64,000 nucleotides of DNA, taken from NCBI RefSeq assembly GCF_017916325.1, contig NC_090166.1:785001-849000 (forward strand), in the 5' to 3' direction. Of this stretch, positions 1 through 11,800 are shown piece after piece. Source of the DNA: Leishmania martiniquensis. Its lineage: Eukaryota > Euglenozoa > Kinetoplastea > Trypanosomatida > Trypanosomatidae. A program made the translations under genes and the position numbers. Every line of letters starts with the position of its first letter. Within the stretch, counting starts at the first letter, position 1. Under the pieces are notes generated by a model. That model did not search any database and was not told the DNA's origin. It saw only the letters and a program-made list of their open reading frames with translations.

Positions 1-3000
1 CACAGGTCTACCATCAGCTCGCACAACGCGACAGACGACGAGGGGGAGAGGGCTGGTGTTGGCATGCCAGCCTCTGCGTCGTTACAGGTGGCATTGCCAC
101 CAGTGCCCCACAGCTCTCGACGATGCGCCAGGGTCCACAGGAGCACGTGGCACAGCACTTCATCCCAACCAAGCACGTCCTTCACGCGTTGGTGCAGCCC
201 CAGTAAGCGGCGCAGCCAGCTAGCCCAGACGTCTTTGGCGGCGAAAGAGGCGTCGAAGAGCGGATAGAGAACCCAGCAGCGAGGAGCACCACTCACGGTG
301 GTCACAGCCGCTGAGGGTGACGAGGCCGATGCACCAGTGGCCTCGCTGCAGCCGCCCAGCATGGCAGGGACGGGCGTCAGCTCGATCCCCCAACGCAGAG
401 ATCTCATGAGAGCTGCTCGGTCAACATTGCTCGCGGTGTCTGGCACAGCAGCAGCAGCGGCTGACCGTTCTTGCTGCTTCCTCGCTTCCACTGGAGGGCA
501 TAGTTCAAGAAGCGGCAGTAAGAAGGGCACAGCATGGAGGCAGTGCTTTGATACAGCCACGCTCTGGAGCAGAAAAAACGCGCCGATGTGCACCTCTCGC
601 GCGTAGCTCGCAGCCGGTGCTTTGTCGGGGAGCGCGTCTGCCATACGTGACGTCGAAAGCGGCGATACCGCTTCACCGCCAGTGCCACTGTTGCCGAGGC
701 GCTGCAACAGCTGAACGGCTTCGGCCATGGTGCACAACTCATCGACCTGAATTCGCACGGCGGCGACGTCGCGCATACGGAGGCATGCCCCCTCAAACGC
801 GTGTACGAGTAGTGACGCGTAGCCCAGTACCATGTCGGCAGCGACGGCGGGGTACACTTCCGCCAGCGCGGCGGCCAGGCGAGTGTTGGCGTAGAGCGAT
901 GCGGCATCCAGGCAGAGAAACAGCAGCGCGCGATCACGAGCCGCGGAGTCCGCCTCCGCGGCACGATCAGTGGGCCCGGCCTCCCTTGATGACTCCCTCA
1001 GCCAACGGCCCGCCACTGCGCGGATAGCGGATACAATGCTGACCTGTGCGGGGACAGCCTGCACGTGGAGCGCCGGCGCACCAGCAGAGGCGGATGCAGG
1101 GCCTTCTCTGTCGTCGTCGCGAAGTCCATCAGCACTGCGCGACCATGACGCGGACAGCAGCGGAGACGTGAAGCGCGCAAAGGCCCCGGGCAGTCGCCGG
1201 GTGTCCATCACCACTGACCGCAAGAGAAGCTGCACCGCTTCCTGCGTCTCTGCGACGTTGCCACATAGCGTATAGCACACCGCCGGCGAGCGATGGCGCA
1301 TTCGCGCAAGGTAAGTCGAAAGAAAGTGCGCGCTGGCGGCCCATCGCAGCTCTCCCAGCAAACGATGTGCCGCGGCCGCCTCCGAGGATACAGCGGTGTG
1401 GCCGTTGATGGAGCCGCCGGTCGTAAGGAGAGAAGACGTGCCGCTCGCTGGCGACCGACACAGCTGCAGCGCCGTCCGCGCCGCGTCCAGGAAGTAGTGG
1501 TCCAAGTTCCCAGTAGCGTGGCAGGCAGCGCCTGCAGTGCCGTCGTCGCTCGTGTACTGGAGGAACCACATCTCCATCACAACACCGCCGCCGACACACA
1601 TTCCCTCTGCCAACAAAGTGTCGCTAACGTCCTGCAACATGCTGTAGCCGCTCAGCAGAGCCGCGGGCTTTGTGTGCCCTGTGCCTTCCTTGTCCGCTAC
1701 CGCGCCGCTGCCACTGCTACGCCCCCTGCGCCTGAGACGCGCACATGCGCGGAGGATCAGCATGGACCACAGGATGGCGGACGCGTGGCGCACAGTGCGC
1801 ACCTCTGCCGGGTTGGTGGAGCAGACGAGAATAAAGAAAAGGAGCTGCGTCTCGTAGCATTGGCACCGTATACGCTGCCGGGCCGCCGCACCGCCGCAGT
1901 CCAGTGCGCCAGTCGAATTCACACCCTCTGTAGAGGTGCTGCCAACCACGCTGCACAAAGCACTAGGGACGTGCGAGAGGTGTTGCAGCACGCACAGTAG
2001 CTCCGTGATGTCCTCCAGACGCCGGTGGCCCAGCACCACCGCTGACAGCTGCGCCTCCGCCCAGTTCAGGAAGGCAGGGTCCTCCGCGACACGCCGGCAC
2101 GCCGCGCGCTGGCCCACCCCGACTCCTCCGCAGAGCAGCAGCTCCAGAAAGAGTACCTCCGAATGGGCTGCGGAAAGAGCGGAAGACGGTGGGGGGGTCA
2201 ACGATGCTGCGGTCGCTTCGGCATCTCCTCGGGATGCCTGGCAGCCGACGCCCTCACGGCCCCCTTCCTCTCTGCTGCCCCTCAGCGCCATCGAACTTGG
2301 TGAAGGATTCAGCAGCAGTAGCAGGTGCATTGCCCCCAGCACCTTGTTCGTAAAGCCTAGCTGTTCGAGTCCCAGTCGGGCATCTGGTCCGCGAAGCAGC
2401 TCCGACACCTCGCTGAATGGGAGGTCAGGGTCGTCTACGGGCCTCTCGGCACCAGCGCCCAAGGCACTGGTGCTTCTGTCATCGCTCAGACCCCCCTCCG
2501 CGTCCTCGTCGGAGGCGTCCCCTGCCGGACTACCAAGCTCAGCGATGGCCTCCATAAGCAGCGAAGCAGTGCTCCAGCCCCCGAGTGCGTCCTCCACAGG
2601 CGCAGAGGTCGCTGAACTCCCTCTCGCCCCCGCCGCCTCGCCGCGAGTCAGCCCACGAACAAGAAGCAGCAGGCACCCGGCTGCCATCTCCACCATCGCA
2701 GGATGCCCCGCCGAGACGAGAATCTCGAGAAGGAAGAAGATGAATGGGGCGCAGTTGGGGCCGTGCAGGCAGCGGTCCCGCAGTGCCACCGCCTCCGCCC
2801 TTGTTGCGGACTCCGACGCAAGAGTGGTCGCTGTCAAGCCGTGCAGATGCGCCAGTAGCGCCTCCATCGCCAGCTGCTGATGCCTGCGCACTGTGCTGCG
2901 AATGCATCGAAAAAGAAGCGAGAAGAACGCCTCGCCACGTACACACGAAGAGGGCAGTGGCGCGGCTAATGTGGGGCGTGTGCCGGCCGGCTCCTCTTTT

Positions 3001-3548
3001 CCTGTAACGTGGAACGTTGCGTAAGAGATACCCACAGGCCTCACGTAGTAGCCGCTTCGGAGCTGTTCAAACTCGGAGATGGACCACTGGTGCGCCGGCA
3101 GGTGCTGCTGGGCGGAACCACCGGCGGCAAGTACAGGCTCCGTTGCACCTTCAGGGATCCGCGTGTGGGTACGAAGAGTGCTGGAGAAGTCCCTGCCGGC
3201 CGCGTACGGCTCTGTGGCTGCTGAAATAGCATCTCGAGGCTGAACATGCGCGCTGAAGCTTGTGGTGCGTGCGGCAGCTGAAGAGGGAGGCTCCAATGCC
3301 TTCGAAGACCCCGGCGCAGGTGGATGCGCGGTGGTATCATCTGTGACTATACGCTGTCGACCGTACGAATGCCGCGTCCGGATCGGAGGAAAGGCTTGCC
3401 CCGCAACTGCTTGAATTGGGCGCAGTGAGGGCCCGAGGGACGAAGGGGACGAGGCCGCCGCTGTGTTAGGAATGATATCGATGTGACGCTCCACGATATC
3501 GGTCACCATGGAAGCCGGGGCATCCGCGCTGGGAACGTGCGCAGGCAT
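1..3548 (-). CDS. Large unrecognised protein, 5' part (C-terminus off the left edge)
   Basis: An uninterrupted reading frame of 1182 codons runs from an ATG at 3548 off the left edge. I read it through without a stop. An in-frame TAG lies just upstream, so this is the first possible Met. The first ~150 residues are Ala/Ser/Pro/Thr-rich and look disordered. From about residue 150 the protein becomes Leu/Ala/Val-rich and helical in character, with stretches such as FFLLEILVSAG and LLCVLQHLSHV, alternating with acidic/serine linkers. This could be an alpha-solenoid (ARM/HEAT-like) scaffold, but I see no diagnostic repeat consensus and no catalytic motif. No family is recognised. A polypyrimidine tract and the first AG lie only about 16 nt upstream of the ATG, which supports the start. 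I am confident that it is a gene; its function is unknown. Confidence 0.85.
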   Translation of the reverse strand, partial: MPAHVPSADAPASMVTDIVERHIDIIPNTAAASSPSSLGPSLRPIQAVAGQAFPPIRTRHSYGRQRIVTDDTTAHPPAPGSSKALEPPSSAAARTTSFSAHVQPRDAISAATEPYAAGRDFSSTLRTHTRIPEGATEPVLAAGGSAQQHLPAHQWSISEFEQLRSGYYVRPVGISYATFHVTGKEEPAGTRPTLAAPLPSSCVRGEAFFSLLFRCIRSTVRRHQQLAMEALLAHLHGLTATTLASESATRAEAVALRDRCLHGPNCAPFIFFLLEILVSAGHPAMVEMAAGCLLLLVRGLTRGEAAGARGSSATSAPVEDALGGWSTASLLMEAIAELGSPAGDASDEDAEGGLSDDRSTSALGAGAERPVDDPDLPFSEVSELLRGPDARLGLEQLGFTNKVLGAMHLLLLLNPSPSSMALRGSREEGGREGVGCQASRGDAEATAASLTPPPSSALSAAHSEVLFLELLLCGGVGVGQRAACRRVAEDPAFLNWAEAQLSAVVLGHRRLEDITELLCVLQHLSHVPSALCSVVGSTSTEGVNSTGALDCGGAAARQRIRCQCYETQLLFFILVCSTNPAEVRTVRHASAILWSMLILRACARLRRRGRSSGSGAVADKEGTGHTKPAALLSGYSMLQDVSDTLLAEGMCVGGGVVMEMWFLQYTSDDGTAGAACHATGNLDHYFLDAARTALQLCRSPASGTSSLLTTGGSINGHTAVSSEAAAAHRLLGELRWAASAHFLSTYLARMRHRSPAVCYTLCGNVAETQEAVQLLLRSVVMDTRRLPGAFARFTSPLLSASWSRSADGLRDDDREGPASASAGAPALHVQAVPAQVSIVSAIRAVAGRWLRESSREAGPTDRAAEADSAARDRALLFLCLDAASLYANTRLAAALAEVYPAVAADMVLGYASLLVHAFEGACLRMRDVAAVRIQVDELCTMAEAVQLLQRLGNSGTGGEAVSPLSTSRMADALPDKAPAASYAREVHIGAFFLLQSVAVSKHCLHAVPFLLPLLELCPPVEARKQQERSAAAAAVPDTASNVDRAALMRSLRWGIELTPVPAMLGGCSEATGASASSPSAAVTTVSGAPRCWVLYPLFDASFAAKDVWASWLRRLLGLHQRVKDVLGWDEVLCHVLLWTLAHRRELWGTGGNATCNDAEAGMPTPALSPSSSVALCELMVDL

Positions 3549-6500
3549 GGCACCTCGAGCGATCTAAAACGCACGGCACAGTGGAACGAGAGAGACAGAG
3601 ACAAAGGGCTGGCCGCAAAGCATACAAGGAGGACCACTGAGGTGGGAGCACACGTGCGCACCTTGACGAGGTGAAAGTGCGCGGTGCAACTGAGGTGGCC
3701 AGTGAGCAAGAGGAGAGAGATACGACGCACAGCACGCGTACAGGAGCACGCACATACATTTTCACGGTGGATGAATCAAGGCAGCGTGCTCAGAGGGAGA
3801 AAGAGAGAGAGAGAGAAGGACTGTGACCGTCGTGTGGCGGTTACACTCCTTTGCCTTTGACAAGAGCCGACATCGACACGAGGGGCGGCGCCGCGCCCCA
3901 TCAACAACGGCAAAGGGAAAGAGCACCGCAATGTTCGATACGCCCAGTCAATCAGCAGTGAAAAGGAAGCACGCGAGCCGCCCTATCGCACCATCTCGCC
4001 CCTATGGCATCCCGCCTTTCATACGTGTGAGAGAGGTGGCAAGGGGGGAGGGGGGTACTCACGCCGGGGAATGGCACGGTGCCAGAGGGCGGCTGACGGC
4101 ACCCCTCTCCCCCTCGGCCGCCCGCTCCCCCGTCATGCCCATGCGAGAGGAAATGAGGGGAGGAGAGAGGCGATACGCCACCCAAGAGAAGCGGCGCTTT
4201 TGTCTTGACTTGCGCCGCACCCTTTTCTTTCGGTTGTCCCTACGGTGTTGGAGGGCCTCCGTCGTCACTGCCCACTGGCGACTTGCCCTCTGCGTGCAGA
4301 CAGGGGCCGGCCATCTCCTCCCCCCTCTTCCCCACCCACCCCCCACACACACACGCACCAGAAAAAAGGGAGAGAGGTCAGAGGAGATGTCGTCAGGGGA
4401 GACGCAAAGTGAGGCGCAGAGGCCGGAGAGGAGGGGAGGAAAGGCGGGACAGGCGAGGAGGACGAGAAGGCGCAAGAAAGGTAGGAGGAGAGGGAGAGGT
4501 AATGAATAGCGGCTTCCCCACGTAGCAAAGCGCGCGCGCCACAAGAATCCGAGATAGGCAGACAGACAGACAGAGAGGAGAGGAGAGGGGGAGGCTCGTG
4601 AAGGAAGTGGGCGAGCGAATAGGGGAGAGAGCGGTGCGCACACGTGGGCGCTGGCAACCAAGAAAACGAAGAGTGGCGGGAGATGCAGCGGAGGCAGGGC
4701 GAAAGGGACGAAGCACAGCGAGGCGAGGAGTCCCAGCGACAAAGTGGCTTCCTTCAGCAGCAGCCCCGGCGGTGTTCGCTGTACGCACCGGCGCTCGTTG
4801 CTTTTCTACTCGTCCTGCCCCCCTACTCCTCGCCGAATTCTGTAGTCTGCAAGGTGGCCAGGAGAGGTGATCAGAGCAGAAATACTGTATGTAAAAAAAA
4901 AATATGCGAAGCCATACGTGCGTGACGCTCCTCGCGGTAATCCGCTGAGTGCGGCTGACGCGGAGCACAGAGCCATGTCATTGAGAGCCAAGAGAGAAGC
5001 AATCATAAGAATGCACGTTGGCGCGTGCGGTGAGGAACACCGTCTATATGAAAAGACCCACATGATCCTGAGTGCATCGCGCGCCGCGCTGTCCCAGGTG
5101 TGAGGTAGCACAACCAACTTTTCAGCAACAGAACTAAGGAGATCGAAAATGGAAAGGCACGCGCGCTACCTGTCTCTCCTGCGGCGCTGACCAGCACTGG
5201 AGCTCCCTTTACCTCCCATGCAACGCATCGGGGTACCGCAGCGCTGAGGCGGCGTGCGCGGCGTTGGCCAAGCTACTCGAGCCCATGACAGCGATCACGA
5301 AGAGGCCATACTGTTGTGTATGCGCGCGAGAGAGGGAGAGAGAGGAGGGGTAGAAAGCGAGCGCTCCAGGTGAAGATGCGATCCTTTACAAAGGATAAGC
5401 GTGCCGCTCTTCAAGCCCATCGGTAGGCACAACGCTGCCACGCTGCTGTGCGTCGGTACACGCAGGGAAGAGGCGTCAAGGGAGTCGTCATTACCCGGTG
5501 TCGTCAATGACAACGAGCGTTGCGTACGGCCGCCGCTGAGATGCAAGCAGAGAGTGTCCTTATCCCCATCGATTTGCCTACGGCACGTGCTCTTGAGCGC
5601 ATGGGTGCCAATCACACGCACGCCTCCTCATCACAGCATTCCCCCCCCCATGCGACGGGGGAATCAGCAGGGAGGAGAGGACATCCGCTTGCACCTGAGC
5701 GGCTCTCGAAAGCACGGGAGGCGACGCTCATGGCGGGCGGGGGGGCAAGGAGGGAAAAGGCTGAGGAAGAGGGCCCGTTACTGTAGCCATTTTTATGCTC
5801 CAGGTGGCGTGGCTCCCCCTCTGCCGTCCAATGAGCCGCCGCAGAAGAGTCCGTAGCACCCAAGAAAAAAGGGGGAAGGCAGACAGGGATAGGGCAAGCG
5901 CCCGTGTGGAAGACTGCGTCGATCATCTGGTGTGCGGAGGCCAGAGAGGGGGAGGAGAGCGTGTAGGCACGACTGCATACGTGGGCGCTCGCGTTCGTGC
6001 AGGGGAAAAAAATTTACTGTGGGCAGTGGGGAAGCACAGTGCTGATGTGCAGATGCGTACACGACAGTGATGTGTGCTACATGGCATCTTTGTCGAAGCG
6101 GAGCAGATCGAAGCACCACCCCGCAGCGTAGAAGAGAAGAAGAGCTAGAAACGGAGCTCAACAAAAGCCTCTGCGAGCAGCGGAAGGATGACTGAGTGTC
6201 ATGTCGCGTGTTGCGGACGACTCGCATAGAGATGTGTGCTGCACGGCTACCGAGGCACGCACGCAGCACACGGCGTGTGAGAGATGCCGTGAAATGGGTG
6301 AGCGAGGCGCAGACCATCACTCGACCCCGTCAACAAAAGTCTCAGTCGACCACTATGTCTTCTCGCACCTTCCCCCCACCAGGTAAGTGAAGTGCGCATC
6401 TGCTGCAGTGTCAGCATCTTGTACAGCAGAGCGGCAACGGCAGCCACAGCGCTTGAAGGATACAGCGCACCCTCAGACTCCAAAATGGTAGAGATCTACG

Positions 6501-8843
6501 CGCTACAGTGCGGCCATGCACACCTAAAGGAGGAGTTATCTGCCGACGCTTCCTGCGCTGAGCACTCCCCCTCGCTCATCGGCAGCACTGATACAGCGGG
6601 AGCAGCAGCGGCTGCTTCCTCATGAACGGCAGCAGGCACAAGACACCAACGGCACCGCGACGAGGCCGCGCGGAGAGGGATCTGTCGTTCCGCCCGCGAA
6701 AGAAGTCACTACGGAGGTGAAGGCCCCACCACAACGAAATGAAAAAAGGAAGAGAAACCTGAAATACGTCAGCGGAGCGGTCTACGCACCTGAAGCGTGT
6801 GTCTCGAGTACACGGGCAGAATAGCTGCGGCTCATGTGATCAGCTCGCCCTGTTTGAAGGGAGAGGGGAGGGGGCAAATAGGGGGGAACCAGTCAAAGAA
6901 CGCTGCAGTGGCTCACCGCTACACTCATGCGTGTTCGGGGAGTAGGGTGGTGATGGTGGTGGTGTGCGGTAAGGCGTGCTTCTAGACCGCCGGCATTGGA
7001 TGCCGATGAAAGTTTTGCCGCAAGCGCCGCGTCGTGAACTGTTCGTCCTTGCACGTGTGCGCAAGGGTGACCTCGTCGCCCAGTAAATGCGTACGTGAAA
7101 CAGAAGTGAAAGCGACACCCACGCGCGTGAAGCCAACGCCCGCAACACACGCACGCTAGCAGAGAGAAAGCAAGAGAGAGCGACGAATAAGAGCAGCGAA
7201 CGGGACGCCGTGCACTGTGAGCGGAGGGGGAGAAGAGGGGGCCCGGCGGGCATTACGGCACTTTGGAGAAATCCAAGCTGGAGAGTGAATCAAAGATAAA
7301 AGGCATCCGCACCTTCGGCCGAATTTCGGGCGCCAGCGTAGCGGCTCACGCTTACGTAAAGGAGGAGGAGGGAAGAGGAAGGAGAGGGGAGGGGGGAAAG
7401 AGAAGCTTGGCTACAGATCTGCCGTGAAAAGGGGTGGCATCATGCTTCAACGAAAAAAAGGGAGCTCAAGCCGGAGAGTGACAGAGGCATCCACGTGTGC
7501 AGCAAGGAAGAGAAAGAAGACACTACCCTCACATAGCAGCGAAAAGGAGGAAGGGGGAGCTTCCGGCCCCCACCACGTCGTACAAGCTCTTGCCGCTTCG
7601 ATGCATCCGAACGAAATACACTTCCTTCTGCATGTCCATTGCTGTTGCTGTTGTCTCCGCTCTTTGCTTAGCTTTGATTACGTCATTGGCGCTTGACTGC
7701 TCTGCGCGAGTCTCTGCGCGCCTTCGTTTCGCTCCCGCGCTGATATCCATTTCTGTAGGCGCAGTTGTGTCTGTGTGTTTGCATACTGTTACCTTTTGGC
7801 TGCTGTCGCCTGCGAATTTGAAGAAATTACGGTGGCGTAACGCGATAGGCCCACGAACGAAGAGTGGAAGAACAAGAGCATACGCGCAGAGAGGAGGAGG
7901 GAGGTACGAGAGCACATGGGCCACGCAAGCACACACATACACACCCTGCTGTATCCCTTCACTGCCCTGCTTCATATAGCGGCACTGGCCTTTACCCCCA
8001 TCCACCCCAACCGGCCCAAACTTTGCCCCCCCCATCAACCGACATCAGCAACCAAAACAAGGCGGCACCGAAAGCAAAAACGCCAGCGGGAGTGTCAGGC
8101 AACGAAAACGCGCCACCACAGCACCGCTGAGGGAAACAAAGCAACGCTCGAGGGGAAATATATATGTGTATGGGGGGGGAGGCTGTTATCCTCGAAGGGC
8201 AGACGCGCATATTGAACAGCTTCTTCCACTGCAAAGTGTGAGGGGCACTCGTTGCAGAATGACCGCCGTGAGGGCCGCTGTGCCGCGAGAGAGACACAAA
8301 AAAAAAGCAACAGCAACGAGGGGGAGGGGGGCAAAAGAATGCGCCACTGTGTGCGGCATCCCCCGCAGCTGCGCATGCGACGATAGCGCTATTGGAGGCG
8401 GCGGGGAAGGGGGACTGCAGTGGTAAGGCCCGTCCTCCCGCCGCGGGCACTGGCGCGCCTTCGCTTCACCTGCACGCGTAGTGCAGTACGGACTTCTCTT
8501 TATGCCCTCCCTCTCTCGTTAGGATTTGCAGGTGAGCCCGAATCGCGTGTACCGCGCCCTCCTCGAAGAGGGCAGAGAGACGTGGAGGGGGCGGGGGGGG
8601 ACGGCGCCTGGCATGAGGATCCTCAGAGAGGTGCACATCGGGGAGAGAGAAAGGAGGGGGACGGCGCACAGCAGAGGCTGGAGTCACGAGGAAAGACGAC
8701 CGGCTCGGCATGGCTGAGCGACTGGGGAGGAGCCAGGGCGACGCGCTGGAGGCGGCCGGGCACGGGCAAGCATGTGAGAGGTGCCGCCACTTCCTCGTCC
8801 TTAGTCGCGTCGATTGCCTTTGATGAGGACGTCGCCCGCAGGC
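3549..8843. other. 5.3-kb intergenic region, no supported gene
   Basis: This region lies between the stop of paralogue 1 (8844) and the start of the left-edge gene. It is largely purine-rich on the plus strand with short G/A runs, typical of trypanosomatid 3' UTR and intergenic DNA. Frames of 100-230 codons on both strands (for example 3823-4509 plus and 4059-4742 minus) follow the purine/pyrimidine bias and give Arg/Glu- or Ser/Pro/Leu-rich low-complexity peptides, so I do not call them. The stretch 7560-7850 differs: its plus strand becomes pyrimidine-rich (see findings). Confidence 0.6.
3564..3608 (-). promoter_or_regulatory. Predicted trans-splice acceptor region of the left-edge gene
   Basis: In minus sense, a C/T-rich tract (complement of the purine run 3583-3608) is followed by the first AG at 3565-3564 (TTTTAG). 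This would give a 16-nt 5' UTR. The call rests on the tract-then-first-AG rule for kinetoplastid spliced-leader addition. It is inferred, not mapped. Confidence 0.5.
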
Positions 8844-11800
8844 CTATTGGGTTCGCCAGTCCCACTCGTAGCTGCCACCCTCCACGTAGCGCTTGATAGG
8901 CTTGGAAGCGGAGGTGGCAGTGATGCTTGTGATGCCTCCAGGCGGCGCTGCAGGCGAGTCTTCCTTGGAGGCTGGCGCACCAGTATGCGGCATCTGCGTC
9001 CGCGAGGACGAGCGGGAGTGCCGAACCACTGCGGGGCTGCTGCCCCCAGGCATCGTTGGTGCGCTAGGAGTGCCTAACGGAACAGCACCAGCCACCGGGC
9101 TTAGCTGCGGTGTGGCGACGGATGGCATGAGCCTCTGCGGTGGCCACACTGCCACATCAAGAGCAAGCGCGTTTGGGAACCCAGCAGACCCGCTCATCGA
9201 GGTCGGCGTCATCCCGCGCGAGACGTGGGCTGGCGTCGACGGGTAGCTGCCATTGTTGTGGTTGGCACTGGCCGCGCCAGGCATCGCCACTCCACACATG
9301 ACTGGCGGGCGCGACGGCCCAGCAGCGGAGACGGCTGGACTCGCCGCGCTGGGGCCGCGGCGCGTGGTTTGCATATTCGGCGCACCGTAGGCGTAGCTGT
9401 ACAGTGCCTGCACCCACCGCCGCGCCGTGCTCATCGCCTCCGATGAGGCGGATGATATCACAGGTGTGGCGAGGTACCTCGCCGCTGGCGCTGCCGGCGT
9501 GTTACCTACGCCAGGAGCTGCGCCTGTCTGGGAGAAGGCCTGCGAGCCATGCTCCCCGGCCCCGCTTCTTGCCACCGCACTACCACTCGCATCGACGGTC
9601 CCGGTGCTGCTCTCCCTTGTCGTTGTGCGTGACGCCGGTAGCAGTGAGAACAGGGCGCTGGCAATCGTCTTGGGTACCGGCACGCTCGCCGGCTTGCTGG
9701 CGCTTGTAGCGGGCGCCGAGGCAGGCGAGACCAGCGGCGGCCTCGCCGCCGAGGACGCGCACGGAAAAGTCGCTAGCGGCGCAGTGGATGGCGAGGGGTG
9801 GTGGCTGCAGTGCGTCCCTGACGCAGAGGCGCCGGGCGAGCTGCCAGCGACGGGTTGCTTCTTCTTGTTCGGGTTCGCAAAGTTCGGCACCGTTCCGTGA
9901 TAGTATGTGCTGCCGTCTCGCTCGAAGCGGTAGACATAAAAATTTCCAACGTGCTCGTGGATGTGCACCGTGCCAGGGTTCAACTGTAGATGCATCAGCT
10001 GCTCCGGATTCGCGCGCGGGGGCGGGTACCACCCATCCCCTTCGCTACCGTGCAAAGCCTCGGCCTCGTCGCGGTCGCAGACCCGCGTCACCCAAGCCGG
10101 ATCGTCGGAGTCCGCCTCACGCGCCTGCTTGCAGTATGGCCGCATCGCCGCGAGCACGACACCCTCGAGTGGTATCGAGTGGTCTGCGAACCATACCATG
10201 TGGCCCGGGTCGAAGCGCAGAATGTCGCCCTCGTTGAAGCCCGGTAAGACATCGCTGCCCATGACGTAGACGTCTTTCGGGTGTATTGTCACGACACGCC
10301 CCGGTTCTGGAGTGGGCGGCGGGTGCGCCTGATCCACCAACCCGCGGTAACGCCAGTACCCGCTCTCCTCGCTCGGTAGCTGCGTCACGCGCTCCTGCAT
10401 GACCTCCGGCCGCTCCGCGAGCGACCAGCACAAGCGCTGTGCCAGATCCTTCGATATTCGGCCATGGATCATCTGGTCCGCTGTGATCCACATCTCCATC
10501 TCGTCCGTTACACCCTGGCCCACGCTCCGGTCAATGGCAGCCAAGCCGCCGGTGCTGTGGTTGCCCATCATGCTGCCCGGGCCGCGCGCGGTCGTGATAT
10601 CCATGTGGTGGCCCGGCAAGCCCCCGCTGAAGCTGCTGTTGCGACTAGTGCCGGCCGTTGGGGTTCCGCCCTTGAGCACGCCAAGGTAGCCCCAGCGCCA
10701 CTTCATCTCGTACAGAAAGGAGAGAATCGGTATGTTCGTGAGGAGGCTCGAGAAGCTGAAGGTCTCCATCGGAGGCAGGAAGGGCCGCGGCGGGCCCTGT
10801 GCGGCGGTGGACGGCAGTAGAGGTGCGACAGGCGAAGATGTGGTGCCGCCGCCGCCGGCAGCACCGTACATCGGTGGTAGCGCATCCGCGGCAGGCAAGG
10901 AAGCAGCTTTGTCAGCTCCGTTGTCGTAAGGGGGCAGAGACGGCCCTACGGATGCTGTAGGGCTCGGATAGGTGATGGGGCCCTCCATTCGCACACCGGG
11001 CTGCCGCTCGATGAGCCCCGCCTGGATCATCTGGTAATAGTAGGTGCTGGCAGCGATGTACGTCACGCGACCAAGGTTCTGCTCGCCGGCAGACTTTGTG
11101 AGAAACACCATGGCCGCTAGCGGGGCAGCCACCGGCGGTGGCAACGTCATCATATCCTCAGACACGGCGATGCGGGCAAGATAGCGGCAGCCATTTTTAC
11201 TCGTCCCGCGCGCGCGCAGAAGCGTGCCGCTGCTATTCATCGACGACGCCGCCTTTGCGCTCCCGCTGCTCGCCTGGCTGCTGGTGAAGGAGTACGGGTC
11301 GTTGTGGTACGTGCCCCCTGCTGTCAGCGGGGTTGCCTGCATGGAGCCCGGAGTGAGCAGACTCGTCGCTTGGTTTGCTATGGCCGGCGCCTGCGTTGAC
11401 GCGCGCCTTGCGTCATCCACGTCCTCCTGCATCGAGGCAAAGCCGAAGCAGCCGACAATATTAATGATAGAGCCGAACATATACACACCATTTTCTAGTG
11501 CCGCCTGCATGTTGCTCCCGGCGACGGAAGCATTACCGGCGGAGTAGGACGGGGTCGGCGGGGCGGCAGAGGGCAAAGGAATCGACGACCGCGTCGCAGC
11601 ACCGCCAGGAAGAGCATTGTGCAAGTTAAGCACCTTGCTAATATCAGACCGGAACGCTACAGCACACAGGACGGGCAGCACCTTACGCTGCTTCTTGCCG
11701 TCCGGCCCCATGGTGGTACGCGGGTGCGCGAGCGCCCACTCATAGGCGTGCCGCATCTCCGCGTCCGTGTCGAAGAGCATTTCCTCGACGTGCTCGATGA

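Noticed and set aside
3823..4742. Overlapping 228-codon frames on both strands
   Set aside because: Mutually antisense, low complexity, no start context or domain.
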